Positions 11,600 through 23,152 of a stretch of DNA of 64,000 nucleotides are shown one piece after another (the stretch's first letter is position 1; each line of letters opens with the position of its first letter). Source of the stretch: Mariannaea sp. PMI_226 (lineage: Eukaryota; Ascomycota; Sordariomycetes; Hypocreales; Nectriaceae); NCBI GenBank assembly GCA_024336345.1, contig JANFOG010000012.1, forward strand, positions 620,001 through 684,000. The letters run 5' to 3'. Made by a program: the position numbers and the translations under genes. The notes under the pieces are model-generated. The model did not search any database and was not told the DNA's origin. It saw only the letters and a list, made by a program, of their open reading frames with translations.

Positions 11600-12967
11600 C
11601 TAATATTGGAGCTCACTCCATCCCGCTGCGATGAGACTCTGGTCACCCGGCCTATCGCCAACTCCAGTCCAGTAGAATAGACCACCTAGTCCCATGGACT
11701 TGACATATCTTGCCTTCATGCGAACAGTGCTTGGTACATCAAACGACAAGAAGCCCTTACCGCCTTCATCTACATGCCACGCTGTTGCACTGCCCTCGTC
11801 GACGCGCGCCTCCGTCACGAAGTGGTCTGGGAAATCCGAGTAGTCCATCTCCCCGCTCTCCTTGAACGGGTGTCCCGCTCCTCGTGCCTCACCGAAGAAT
11901 CGGGCGTATGCAGGAATTCCAAGAATGATCTTGTTGCTCGGGAATCCGCGTGATAGGATGTAGCTAACGCCCGCGTGGGTTGAGGCGCGCAGAGCAGGGT
12001 ATACTTCGTCGAGGTTCTGGCTGGGTGGGAGGAGCTGCGCATGGTGGCCCGAGACGTCGGTCCAACCACCGCAAAAGTCATAGGCCATGAGGTTGAGCAT
12101 GTCAAGGACGTTCGCGGCGGCGAGAAGATCGATGTGCTTGAGGCAGTACTCGCCGACCGGGAGGGCGGTGGTGAGCAGGAACCAGGGGGATGGGAGGGCA
12201 TTGCGAATGTCTTGAAGGAATCGAACATAGTTTGTGCCGCTCTCTGGGTCCTTGGGATGCTCCCAGTCAACTGAAAAAAATGAGCATTCGCTTGACTTGT
12301 TTACATTTATAGCACAGGCAGGAATGCTCTGAGAGCGGGAAGAAACATGAAGAGGAGAACGATGAAAGGTGGGTTGGCTTACTGTCGGCGCCGTCCAGGT
12401 GATGCTTTTCGCAAAACTCGCGAATCGCCAAGGCAAAAGTCCATCTGGCTTCTGGGTTTGCAGCAAGCGCAGGGAATTCCTTGCTGCTTGAGCCACCACC
12501 AATCGACACGATGGTCTTGATATGCGGGTTCTCGCTCTTCAGCTTGTGGATCGCAGCGAGGCATCCCTTTACACCATCAACTTCTTTATCGTTATCAGCC
12601 CATTCATCAAGTGCCTATCTCTGAATATTAGCCCCCATGAATGAATTGAGGTGGAGGATGGCTGTTTTAGATAAAAAGTATTCCTCTGCACGAACCTTGA
12701 GAGTTCCATCTTCGTTGACGCTGATGAGTCAAGAGTTAGCCAAAGGAACCAGGCATATATGTACAGTCAAGAAGAATAGGGATGAGTATTGGGTTATCGG
12801 ATTATTGGAGAATGTTGAGAAGGCCACAAGTGCATTGCCATTGAAGGTCACACATACCCCACAAAAGCATAAAAGATGTGAGTAATGGAGGCGATGTCAA
12901 GGCTAGATGGTGGCTTGTCTTTGTAGACGCGCCAAGAAGGGTAGTAGACGGCGTTGACAGGCGGCAT
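11600..12967 (-). CDS. GH18 chitinase without signal peptide
   Basis: Family 18 glycoside hydrolase predicted to hydrolyse chitin or chitooligosaccharides with retention. The start at 12967 gives MPPVNAVYYPSWRVYKDKPP, the first beta strand, followed by ITHIFYAFV. A short exon near 12720 encodes VNEDGTLK. The next joins ALDEWADNDKEVDGVKG and carries the substrate motif SIGGGSSS. Splicing of GAC-A to TTGAC recreates the catalytic motif LDGADIDWEHP, with the acid/base Glu intact; an unspliced reading loses it. Later motifs are LNLMAYDFCGGW, IILGIPAYARFFG and GLFYWTGVGD. There is no secretion signal or carbohydrate-binding module, so an intracellular or non-classically exported enzyme of the bacterial-like single-domain group is inferred. 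Four exons, stop at 11600. Confidence 0.88.
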
Positions 12968-15900
12968 TTGGGCACTGCTCAAGCACGAGAGGACTTTCGA
13001 TATAGAGCAAGCAATGTTAAAGAACGGGAAGTGATGAAGAAGCAGAAGAGGAAGAAGAGGAAAAAGAAGATACCTCAAATGCCAATGCCCGATCTGACAT
13101 CTTTTTTCAATAGTCATATCCCCCGCAGCTCATCATGTACGTTATGCCGCGCCCATTCTCGCCGTGTGTTACCTGTTTACCCCACCTGTGGGCGCAGCAC
13201 GATTACAACGCATCGCATCACTTCAACATGAGAGGCAGCCAAGCAAATGGCATGCATGAGCAGTTGAATACGAAGCCGTTAGTTCCGGCTACTGGAAGAG
13301 TGGGTTGATGCGCCCATATTGGTGACTATCGCTATGCACCAAGTCTCACTTTTCCAAGCGAATCTGCCAGTGTAATCTGTGTAGAAAAAATTAAAATTAA
13401 AAAAAAAAAAAGCCATGATGCAAGGAGGGGGATCAGACAAGACGACAAACCTAGCAAAACCTTGAAAGGACAGCTGGCTTGAGCCTTACTCAGGTTGGGA
13501 TGAGAAAGAAAGAGAAAAAAGAAAAGCAAATAAAAAAAGGCAAAGCTCTGCATCCTAGCATAACTAACCGGATATATAATTTTGAGCAGATCTTTGCGCG
13601 ACATCCGTTTCTATTTGATGCAGGACCTAGTAGCTTTAACATTATTTTTTTAAGGTCAGTAGATTGGGTTTTATCAAACCTCGATCATATTATATCCGAA
13701 ATCTCTAATCAGCAGAGAGCATAAACTCCAGGTGATAATACTGATATACAGCAACAATGGAGACTCTACGTGTTGGTCACATAGAAACAGCGAGCTTGTG
13801 CGCCTTACACGAAGGTATTCGACGTAAGTTTGAGCAGTCTTTCGTTACTCAGCCGCAGTCTTTCGCTAGATAAGTTGAAAGAGGACATATTTATTCGTAT
13901 CTCCTGACAAATTCCAACTCTTCGCCCTTGATACTTGCCGGCTCAATTACCAACAGCCGCCGGAAATTGAGTGTCCAAGTACTCCATGCTTTGCCCTTGA
14001 ATGCCACGTTCCCAGCATGTCATTTCCAAAGAAAAAAAAACTACTTGCGAAAGTGAATGGTCATACACACCTCATTCTCTAGGTAAGACTTGGCTGTCAT
14101 TGGTCGCACAGCAAAATGTGCGGCCATGTGTAACCAGGGTGCCATCAGGATACATAGACTACCTATCTACCATACTTATATGTATACGAACAACACCAAC
14201 AGTAAGGAGGGAAATAGATAGTAGGGGAACCCTTGCCCGAGCTGCTACGGCATCACAGTAATGCAGGACTCAGACAGATACTCCCTCTTCTTATCGCGAG
14301 ATGCTGCAAGTCAGAGACCGGTAACAACGAGGCTCGAAGCTGCTGTTGTGTCCCCCTCGCTACATGTTAGTCCCCTAAAACGTGAACTGGCAGAGTCCTT
14401 AAGCCGGCATGATTCACTTTCTCTCAGGAACATACCCGCCGAATAAAAGGCACAAACGCCCAGTACACGCTCAAACAAACACTCAGGCATTGTCCTAGAT
14501 ATGCAGGCTACCTACCGTGGTGGCTGCGCTCCCTCACGCTCGAATCGTCGTCTATCACAGTCCTTCGTATCCCCAGGGTTTGAGACCTTTCGTACGAACG
14601 ACGCTCGTTGTCGACCGCTCCATAATAAGGAAGATACTATGTGTGACTTGAAACGATCCCAGGTGCACGTTGGACCACATTCGACCTGGTATGCAGCCTA
14701 GCCTGACAGCCCTCCATGAAGCCGTCCTACAAACGGTTGTCATGCATGTCCTTGTTGTGATCGGAGAATACTCATCTTTACCGAGCCTTGGATATGTAAC
14801 CAACCACTTCACACGCGCCGCCAACGCCTCGTCACCTGCCCTGGATTATCCCTCATCTGTCTTTCTTTCTTCTCTCGCATACATAAAACTTGAGCCTTAG
14901 CAGTAACTCCCTCATCACCCCTCACACCCCTCGCTCCAAACGCCACCCTCTCCTATTGCGCAATGACGTCCATCGTTTCACAGCAGGCGAACAAGCGGAA
15001 ATTCTGTGGCACAACAGCACCCCTCGCCACAGTCAGACATAAAAGGTAGAGAGGTAAATAGATAGAGAGAAGAAAAAAGCAGGTTGGCTGCAGTAAGCCT
15101 CGTGGGTCCGACCCAGACATGCAAATGCAGGGCTTTGTAACCATGTGTGTACTCCTACAGTGTGCAAAAACAGGCCTTGGAACAAACGTAAGAGATTGGT
15201 CCGTCACTGCAGAGTCCTGAAGGTTGTAAGTCTCTTGAAGTTTCGTTGCAAAAACTCCTCTTCTCAGAACAGTTTCGACGCAAGTTGGAGATTCAACACA
15301 TGGAAAAGATTTTGAGCATCGGTAGTCTTTCGCACATTACCTGCGCAACCCAAACAAAATATTCCTTTTTTTTTTTGGTAGAAAGAGCATGATTGTACAT
15401 ACAATGCCCCGGTGCCTGAGGAGACAAGTACCACACATGCACACGCCTGGGCAGATCCTATCGTGGGGCACTCTTTTATCATATCGACTCCGAACGTTCT
15501 ATCTTTTTGGGTCCCTACCTAGACAGAACTTCCCGAAAGCCCCTCCAGCCCCATCCTTAGGTAGTAAGAGCCGCACATGTGTTGATGGAGAAAACAAGAC
15601 CGTTCCTCCCTAGCTGTTGAGTGCCGTTCTCCAGGCAAAATAGAATAGAAGAGAAAAAAAAAGTTTACCATCAAGAGAAGAGGAAATCAAAAGAAATGAA
15701 AACAAACCAAGAATAACCATAGAGCTTTCCCTTGCGCGCGCCTTCATAACGGGTAATAGTAAACTCACATAGAGCCCCCAGCTTTGTGGACCCATTCCCT
15801 GAACGCCGCCCTTAACAATCCCTTTGCCAGCAATACAACCCCCCAAAAGAAAATAAGTTCCAACAGCCCGACCTGGTCGTGGAAACCCGTTTTTCATAGT

Positions 15901-16131
15901 TTAAAATTTCCTGTTGTTCCTAGCCACTAAAACGCAGAGGAGACGTAAGATCGATCATTCCGTAGATCGAAAATGGACGCGTGGCGTGGTCTTTGAACCA
16001 TCTTGCTGCGAGGAGGATGAGCACTGAGGGTCATAGCCATGAATGTGAATCTGGCTTTGATCTTCCTGCTCTGGTGCAGCCGCCTGGAGGGTGGTATCGC
16101 CCTCGCTATCTCCAGCACTCTGGCCGCTTTC
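12968..16131. other. Large intergenic region, no gene seen
   Basis: About 3.2 kb between the chitinase start and the 3' end of the FAR1-like gene. Frames here are short and overlapping and show no family pattern. A-rich runs (13390-13412, 13500-13540) and a T-run at 15365-15377 are the only visible structure. Untranslated leader, an RNA gene or a lost gene cannot be excluded by eye. Confidence 0.4.
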
Positions 16132-16944
16132 CTACATGACCGTTGAGGCTAGCAGGCGCGACTCGACATCGTCCATGCCCATGCCATCCATGCGCGGGCC
16201 TTCTACGCCTTGCAGTCGAGACTCGATGGCTTGGAATCGAGGTTCGTATCCACCGGCACGAGCTTCTAGGTTCTCCATGCGCTTCTCGATGTTATCCAGG
16301 CGCTGCTCAATACGAAGCAGACCTTGAGTCATGTCATGGTTCAGCCGGTCTAGCTTGTTGGTGAAGGATCGGATCGAGGTCGCCAAAGGGGCGTTCTCCT
16401 GTCCGGGAGTACCGGCCGGGACGCGTGGCTCGTGGTTGTGCCGGCCTTCTTGGATGGCGAATCGCCATTGATTCCCAAGCTGAACTTCGCATACGGCCTT
16501 GGCGCGGAAGGGGCAGTCGATCTTGCGCGTCGAGGGATTGCGCTTCTTTGCGGTGCTGTTGTACTTGACGCCGCCGCGATCGCATACAAGGTCATAGCGG
16601 GTGGGCTTCCCGTCGCGGTAGTTGGAGGCACGGAGCTTGACAATTCCATAGCCTTGGTCCTTGGCGACACGCTGGACAGAGGCCATCAAATCATCAAAGG
16701 TCCGAAAGATGCCTTCTGGCGGAGGCAGTAACGCAGGCGGTGGTGTATTAGGCATATTGATTGGTTGAGCCAGGGTGGCGGTTGCGAAGGGGATAGAGGT
16801 GGGAGAAGGAGGTTGTACAGGAGCGGATTGGAGAGCGTCGGGGAAGTCGAAGACTTGCGATTCCACGTCGAGAGAATATCGAGCGAGAACCGCAGCAGGT
16901 ATTGTCGCGTGCGGCGAAGGCGTTGGTAGTTGGTGCTGCATCAA
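16132..16944 (-). CDS. FAR1-like zinc-finger DNA-binding protein with C-terminal coiled coil
   Basis: Single-exon frame of 270 residues starting MMQHQLPTPSPHATIP. Residues about 80-170 match the FAR1/WRKY-GCM1-type pattern: FDDLMASVQRVAKDQGYG, then KLRASNYRDGKPTRYDLVC, KKRNPSTRKIDCPFRAKA, and RFAIQEGRHNHEP. C, C and HxH ligands are spaced for one zinc. A heptad-rich segment (MTQGLLRIEQRLDNIEKRME) follows and suggests dimerisation. In fungi this fold occurs in host regulators as well as in MULE-type transposases. Here no transposase catalytic region, terminal repeat or second domain is seen, so a stand-alone regulator is the better reading. The upstream frame has no better start. Confidence 0.7.
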   Translation of the reverse strand: MMQHQLPTPSPHATIPAAVLARYSLDVESQVFDFPDALQSAPVQPPSPTSIPFATATLAQPINMPNTPPPALLPPPEGIFRTFDDLMASVQRVAKDQGYGIVKLRASNYRDGKPTRYDLVCDRGGVKYNSTAKKRNPSTRKIDCPFRAKAVCEVQLGNQWRFAIQEGRHNHEPRVPAGTPGQENAPLATSIRSFTNKLDRLNHDMTQGLLRIEQRLDNIEKRMENLEARAGGYEPRFQAIESRLQGVEGPRMDGMGMDDVESRLLASTVM

Positions 16945-19223
16945 TATGCAAGAGGCTGGGCTGTGAGGATTTTTCCAATCCGCACTGTCGACGACCTATG
17001 TGTGAAGCCACTGACAAGGTTTAGCATTGATCCGGTCCGGAGGTTGCGTTTTGTCCATTCAAACGCGAAGGACGCCGTGCAGGGATGAACGCTAGCGTGG
17101 GTACAGGCAGGCACGCAGCACGTTTACCCACTGCAAGCAGCTGCGGTACGACCTGCTTTCCAACACGGGAGACTGCCCGTTTTCTCGACCAAGGAAGGAG
17201 CTGGAAGGGGGGTAATGGATGTCTGCCTGCCTACATAGGCAGGTAACGAGTACTTGCTCTAAAAAACCAATATTAACATCCTGGCTTACCAATATGTTAT
17301 TTCGGTAAGTGCTGCTTGCACAACGGATTGTCCCTGGCGCAAGTCGGCATCACGTGATGAATGTACACAGTACCGACGTCACTCAGACAACTTTACCTTT
17401 CAATATGAGGGTATTTAGATCGCGCAAACCCCCTACGCATGTGAAGATATATTAGAGCCGGCTTCAAGACATAGGGCAGTTCAACTTATGTATACCAATC
17501 CTTAATAATGTTTTCTTTGAGCAAGGAATGAGGAACCTATTGCTGCCTCTGATGCTCCGTCTTCAAATGTGTTGTTTGGCCTGGGTTTCCAAAAGAGGTA
17601 TCCCGACACTAACGACCGAGTATTTCCAACCTACCCAGTGTATCATCACCACTTGTAGATCATCGCCCATCCGATATCAGATTTGCCGTTATTTCACAGT
17701 GCCAACTACCCAAGTTGGTTATTTGTGATTTCACCTTTATTCCCTAATCATTGTGATTGCACATCGCGTTCTCTCAACTCGGATTCAGGATTGCAGAGGA
17801 CCTAGTTTATCCCCATGAGTCTTGTCTACCACATCAAGGATAGTGTCTGTCGTAGCATAGATGCCCTTGAATGTGTTAAATGTGTTGAATATGTTATAGG
17901 TTTCTTCATTAATCTCAACTCGAGCAGCTAGGCTGATGCGCTATGTGACAGTCCTCGAACTAGTCATTCTAGAGACACGACTATGAGAATAGCATAGAAT
18001 CATAAGAAGAATATGCAGATAGATTCATTTATGAGGTGTCATTAATGCCGGTGATAAATAATACTGGTCTCTTCTCTCCACCAGGCCATTGGGGCATACT
18101 TTTCGTGTTCAATTACCAGCGATGGGAGCAATTACGGGGCAGATATCGATACTGCGTTATTGCATCTATGAGAAGGGGAGACTTATCAAAACTCTATGCG
18201 TAGTTATAAAGACCCGCCAGCCCCACGATCGAAAGATTTAGACTCCACGTTTCTGCATCGGTGGGGAGAGGCGGGGGCTCACAACTGACCTATATCGTGA
18301 CCGCGACTCTAAATGAATTGGCGTGCTTAGATTTCTCCAAAACTGCAAATGGCGTTTTTCCACGTCTAATAGTTACGCAGATATCACGAATGAGTATACC
18401 ACTTAAGTAATGAAAGGTCAGCAAGTCGCCATCTGTATTTTTTTTTTTTTTGGCGCGGCGGTATAGGATTGACACCTCCAGTTGGGTGCCTATCAGTGAG
18501 TTTCACATAACCTAAGGTACTCTAGGGTGGCTGAAATTAATTGGCAAGATTGACTACAATGCTGTGCTTTGTGTGTCCTTCATGCTGTTCCTATTACCAT
18601 TTCAGACATCGCGACTGAATTAATTAATTCCCCATCGATTAAAACACACAAATGCTCTCATATCTCACTCACCCCAAAGTGGAAGAGAATATTGAGCGTG
18701 AAGATAGAAATCATGGTCTCAAAACATAGTGCAATAAATAGGGTTTCGGAGGTCAAAGTACGACAATCACGTGACAACGTTCCTGCAACGAAGGAATAAA
18801 GCATGTTGTCGCATCACAGTAAATGAGAAACCAATACATATCATCATCAAGATTCAAGAAATAGTATTTTTATCTGATCAGAGTTTTATTGGGGCCAAAT
18901 TGAAGCTGACTGAGAGACTTTTTCTCCAAGTGCTATATAGTAGTCTCAGTGGCTGGTGCCAACATCAACGCTTCCTTCTTTCTCCCTCTAGCCTGCCCCA
19001 CTTACTACAGACTGACCCAGTCACAGCAACCCCTTCACATCTCCCTGAAAAGCATCAACCACTCATCGCTCACGGGCGTATTTAAACAGGCTGGAGTAGT
19101 TCGCTAGAAGTCTACAGGTTCACACATCCTGATATTGGCCCTTCTGCACCTCGCCGTCTATCGTGCGGCTTCCATCCAGTCTCCTTTTGACGCGTCACAC
19201 AAGGCCTTTTTCCTCCTCTCTCC
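16945..19223. other. Intergenic region with CACGTG palindromes
   Basis: About 2.3 kb with no recognisable gene. A perfect 12-nt palindrome CATCACGTGATG lies at 17348-17359, about 400 nt upstream of the FAR1-like start, and TCACGTGA recurs at 18767-18774. A T-run occurs at 18438-18451. Confidence 0.45.
17348..17359. promoter_or_regulatory. Palindromic CACGTG (E-box) element
   Basis: CATCACGTGATG is perfectly self-complementary and contains a TCACGTGA core, the kind of site bound by bHLH factors such as Cbf1. It lies upstream of the minus-strand FAR1-like gene. Binding is an inference. Confidence 0.4.
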
Positions 19224-19743
19224 ATGAATGAGCAGCAGTCTACACAGCCCCCGGCGGCAACGGGTAGCCATGGCGACTGGGATGAAGCACGACTCGAAGA
19301 AGCCATGCAGCAGCTGAAACTTCTCCATATCAAGGTATGGCTCAAGCATTTTATATTTTGTGGAAGATGCATGTTTCTTGCATAGATCGGCTGACGCTTT
19401 GTTAGGTCCGCATGCTGCGGGATACCGTTCCGAAAATGATCGACCCGCTCATTCAGAAACAACCCTCACGTAAGAGTTGCCTCTTTGTTGCCTATGCTCC
19501 CTCCACCTCTTAGATTGACCTCATGAGGCTGACTTATTTTCAGCCGCTATTATGTTTGCTGCCTTCATGAAGTCGGTAAATGATGCCAATGCCAATGTAC
19601 AAGAGTTTACCAGCCTCATGCGCTCCGATGCCACCAAAGAGGTGTTTGACCAAGTTGAGAAGAGTCGACAGGCCAATCCAAAGGGTATCAAGCCATGGCG
19701 TCACGTGGACCATCCAGATTGGTTTAAGATGGACTCGAAGTAA
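19224..19743 (+). CDS. Small conserved coiled-coil protein, function unassigned
   Basis: Three exons (19224-19334, 19406-19469, 19544-19743) join in phase to give 124 residues. The protein starts MNEQQSTQPPATGSHGDWDE. A helical segment EARLEEAMQQLKLLHIKVRM runs into MLRDTVPKMIDPLIQK, then a second helical region, and a conserved-looking end NPKGIKPWRHVDHPDWF. The compact size, helical content and C-terminal PKGIKPW motif suggest a subunit of a nuclear complex (a small Mediator subunit is one possibility), but I cannot name it. Splice sites are standard (GTATGG/GTTAG, GTAAGA/TTCAG). It lies just upstream of the eL34 gene on the same strand. Confidence 0.7.
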
Positions 19744-20111
19744 AGGGATGTCTAGGATTGTATGATAATGTATGTTTAGTTTCGGTTACCTTGCCGCCTC
19801 ATGATAGAATGGTTAATAGCGATTTTTTTTTCTTTTTGGCTTTCAAATTGAAGAACAACTATCCCCAAGGAGTCATGGTATATTCACAGAGCAAACTCTT
19901 TTGAGACATGCAATTGGTCATAGGAGGTAAGACGATATAGCTATAAGAAATGGCTGTTATACTATTGGAACTGAGAGACATATGTGCCTGCAGACATCTA
20001 GTCTCCATCTCGACAATGCCCTGAACCATTAGAAGTCGCCCCTCGTTTTCGGGCATCGACGCTCTTCCATAGTGGAGCTGGTGACTCAATTTGAGAGGAA
20101 AGAGAACAGAG

Positions 20112-20119
20112 TCACGTGA
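20112..20119. promoter_or_regulatory. TCACGTGA element upstream of eL34
   Basis: A palindromic TCACGTGA lies about 150 nt upstream of the eL34 start codon. Cbf1-like sites of this kind are known in promoters of translation genes in ascomycetes; the role here is inferred. Confidence 0.4.
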
Positions 20120-20266
20120 ACGCTGCATGACCCACAATCGCTCCACTGTGATTCGTCAGCTTAGCGGGCACAATCCATCTTTCCACCCACACAAAATTTC
20201 ACCAAATCTCGAAATTCCTCTTCCTGTTGTGAGAACCTCATCGCAAATCCCGACAACACCGCAAAA

Positions 20267-21012
20267 ATGGTCTCCCAGCGTGTCACTTACCGCCGCCGCA
20301 ACGGGTGAGTACATACCCAAGCGACCTCGAATCAATCATTCAGCGAACCGCTTCTCCCTCATATTTCGCAATTGCCGAAGCTGACTTTGGATACTTGTTT
20401 TTTTTTCGCAGCTACAACACCCGTTCCAACCGAACCCGTGTCATCAAGACCCCCGGTGGTGACATCCGCCTGCTTCACATCAAGAAGCGCGGCACTGTCC
20501 CCAAGTGCGGTGACTGCGGCTCCAAGCTCATCGGCGTAGGTTTCCCATCCGACGAAAAGCGAACATTTGAGGTGGTGGTGTACGAACTGGATTGACGAGA
20601 TGGAACGGCGGCGCAACGACGGGCAAAGAGGATGACATGGAACTACTTTCGTGCCACGATGGCTACTACTCCATTGCTTCTGAGTTTCTTTCTACTCGAA
20701 AACAGTCGAACTTTTGCCCGTCCGCGACTTCGCTTCCCACCAAATCTCTTCCATTTCATCCCGCCACTTGCAAATGGCACTGAGTTGTCTTGAAACACAC
20801 ACACTAACTTCCTTACTTTACAGATTCCCGCCCTTCGACCCCGCGAGTACTCCCAGATCTCCAAGCCCAAGAAGACCGTCCAGCGTGCCTACGGCGGTTC
20901 CCGATGCGGTGGCTGCGTCCGTGACCGCATCGTCCGAGCTTTCCTCATTGAGGAGCAGAAGATCGTCAAGAAGGTGTTGAAGGAGCAGGAGCAGGGCCAG
21001 AAGAAGAAATAA
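20267..21012 (+). CDS. RPL34: 60S ribosomal protein eL34
   Basis: Structural protein of the large cytoplasmic ribosomal subunit. Three exons: 20267-20304 ([13 protein letters not shown]), 20412-20535 ([16 protein letters not shown] ... [11 protein letters not shown]) and 20824-21012 ([15 protein letters not shown] ... [15 protein letters not shown]). Both junctions are in phase. The two CxxC pairs, CGDC and CGGC, are the zinc-binding knuckles of the family. The C-terminus is Lys-rich, and the length of about 116 residues is normal. The first intron interrupts the gene right after a 38-nt first exon, a common layout in ribosomal protein genes. The 288-nt second intron is long enough that a small RNA could be hosted; none was recognised. 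Confidence 0.95.
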
Positions 21013-21638
21013 GTGCAAAATTCCAATCTCTGCCGGATTTGGCTTTCTGCGTGGGAAGGGCAAGGAACTCTGGGGACTCGGTTCATTGCTTTGGTGTTCA
21101 TTAGGGCAAAAGGGACTGCATGATACATCCGGGATCGGACCAGGCATGGCCGGTCTTCTGCCGTCTTTAGGACTGCTTCTTTCCTCTTGGTGATTGAAAT
21201 GAAACGAACATCAAGCGGGCGCACGCTGATTCCCGGTGTTTTTTCTTGGGTGACACTTCTGGAACGTCTTATGAGAGGGTGTGGTACCAGGTCTCAACGG
21301 GTCTCCATACCTCAACAAAATAGCAAAAAGTGATGTGTGTTGTTCAGTGCCTTTTTTCTTTTTTGACTTGGATCCGTTCGTAAATGATCTTTTTCCAAAT
21401 TTGTGATCGTGGTGGTGGTAGGAATCCCAAAGTGTATGTATCAGAATTCTGTGCTGAAGAAAATCATCATGACGTGCGGGTCGCCCAAAAAAAATCCCTA
21501 CCCCGACGACCCCACGTTCTCTATTCCATCATCACGTTGCTACCTCTGCTACCTTGGCACTTGCTCCTCCTCTTCAACGCTGCCAATTGAACCTTTGGTC
21601 AAACCCACGAGCCATTTTGAACCGCCAATACCACAAAG
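21013..21638. other. Intergenic region
   Basis: A 626-nt stretch holding the 3' end of eL34 and the promoter of the complex I assembly factor gene. No further gene was seen. Confidence 0.5.
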
Positions 21639-22448
21639 ATGGCGTCTCTCAGTTTCATACGACCATGCGCTTCGCGCGCCCTGGGTAGAAGCCTCTCTCC
21701 ACTCTCCGCCCCAGTCTCAAGGACAGCTATTGCAGCTCTGCGGTCCCAGACCTCCGTCCCGTCGATCGTCGAGCAGATGTCCCCTCTGAAGCGCAGTCCA
21801 TTCCACACCGTCTCGAGCCGAAGAAAAGGCCAAGAGCCGCCGTCGCAGCCTCCTCCGACTGACTTTGGCGAACTCGACGTGCTCGCAAACACGCCGATCC
21901 CTTCGACCTCGGTGGATGTGTGCATGTACGACGGCTTCGGACTAAACAGCGGAGTTACGATTACAGATGGAAACGGGGTAATGCTAATTGATGGGGAGGT
22001 GTTTCACTGGCGACCGTGGGAGGCCAAGGGTTCGATGGTGTTGGCAAACAAGAAGGGACAGCTAGAGCTTCCCGCGCAGGCTTTTGCAGTATTTGATCTT
22101 CTGTGGCCACGACCTGGTATGTCTGTTTCGCTTACGTGTTTTCTTTCACCCTCCCATTTATCTTCTTGGCTTGAATAAATGGAGAGAGCACTGCTACGTG
22201 GCTGGTTGCACCTGACTGACATTGACTGCGAACTGGAAGACCTCTTGATCATCGGCACTGGCCCCTCTATCATGCCCCTCAGCCCCGAGACGAGACGACA
22301 TGTCGCCAACCTGGGTATCCGAATTGAAGTACTAGATACAAGGAATGGGGCTGCGCAGTTTAACTTGTTGGCGACGGAAAGGGGGGTGTCAGACGTGGCG
22401 GCTGCCCTGATCCCCTTGGGCTGGAAGGATGGAGTAGGTGCGCAGTAA
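21639..22448 (+). CDS. Mitochondrial complex I assembly factor NDUFAF3-like (Mth938/DUF498 domain)
   Basis: Two exons, 21639-22116 and 22240-22448, give 228 residues. The first 60 or so are rich in Arg, Ser and Ala with almost no acidic residues (MASLSFIRPCASRALGRSLS), a typical mitochondrial targeting sequence. The rest matches the Mth938/DUF498 fold: YDGFGLNSGVTITDGNGVML, then FHWRPW, FDLLWPRPDLLIIGTG, IRIEVLDTRNGAAQFNLLA and a final AAALIPLGW. In animals NDUFAF3 helps assemble the Q module of NADH dehydrogenase in mitochondria; the fungal role is inferred from the family. The 123-nt intron splits the Asp codon before LLIIGTG. Confidence 0.85.
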
Positions 22449-23152
22449 GGCCACTCCATCTGTGTAGTTCATTGTTTGTATATTAGATCTTGTAAGATAA
22501 TGATTGGAGGACATGCAATCCAGGTGATGGCAATGGTCCGGGCTCAAATCTGATGAAGAAATGTTCACCTTATCACTCATGTGTCCATTCTGTACTCTAA
22601 GAGAAATATCGTGATCTGACACGACCCAATATAGACCGTTGCGCGAGTTTCATCGAAGATACGACATCCTCTTATTGCAAAATTCTGCCATAGGCTTTCT
22701 AGTTGGCTTCGGCACCATGAGCATCGGCATGCGCAGCGATAACATGCCAACCTTGCCAATTTGCGTTGCCATTCTGGATGATATGGTATTATGAGCTACC
22801 ACAGATCGCCGCTTTTATGGCCCTTGCGCTCGCCGGCTCAGTGTCAGCTCAGTCTACATCAGCTCTGATCGCCCCTTTAGCCAAATAGTAGCTCACTCCT
22901 GATCCCTAATTGATTCGGCTGCTGATAATCTCAAGTGTAACCCGAATGTGAAATTTAATTTCATGTTGCATTTGATTGGACCTGACCTTCGGGCACGAAT
23001 TTGACCACTGGTGTCAGGCTCTGTGCTGTACTGGCATGGTTAAAGAAGTTAGTTATTGCTTGGGTCGTGTTGGAGTGGTATTACAGTGAGCCCACCGATA
23101 TTGGACGTAAAGTGAAAGGCTCACATTCCTATTCCACTGACAAAACTACTAA
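22449..23152. other. Convergent intergenic region
   Basis: About 700 nt between the convergent ends of the assembly factor and PKS genes. No gene seen. This marks the transition from core-like to accessory genes. Confidence 0.45.

Noticed and set aside
16132..16944. Transposase reading of the FAR1-like gene
   Set aside because: Only the zinc-finger domain is present; no MULE catalytic region or terminal inverted repeats were seen.
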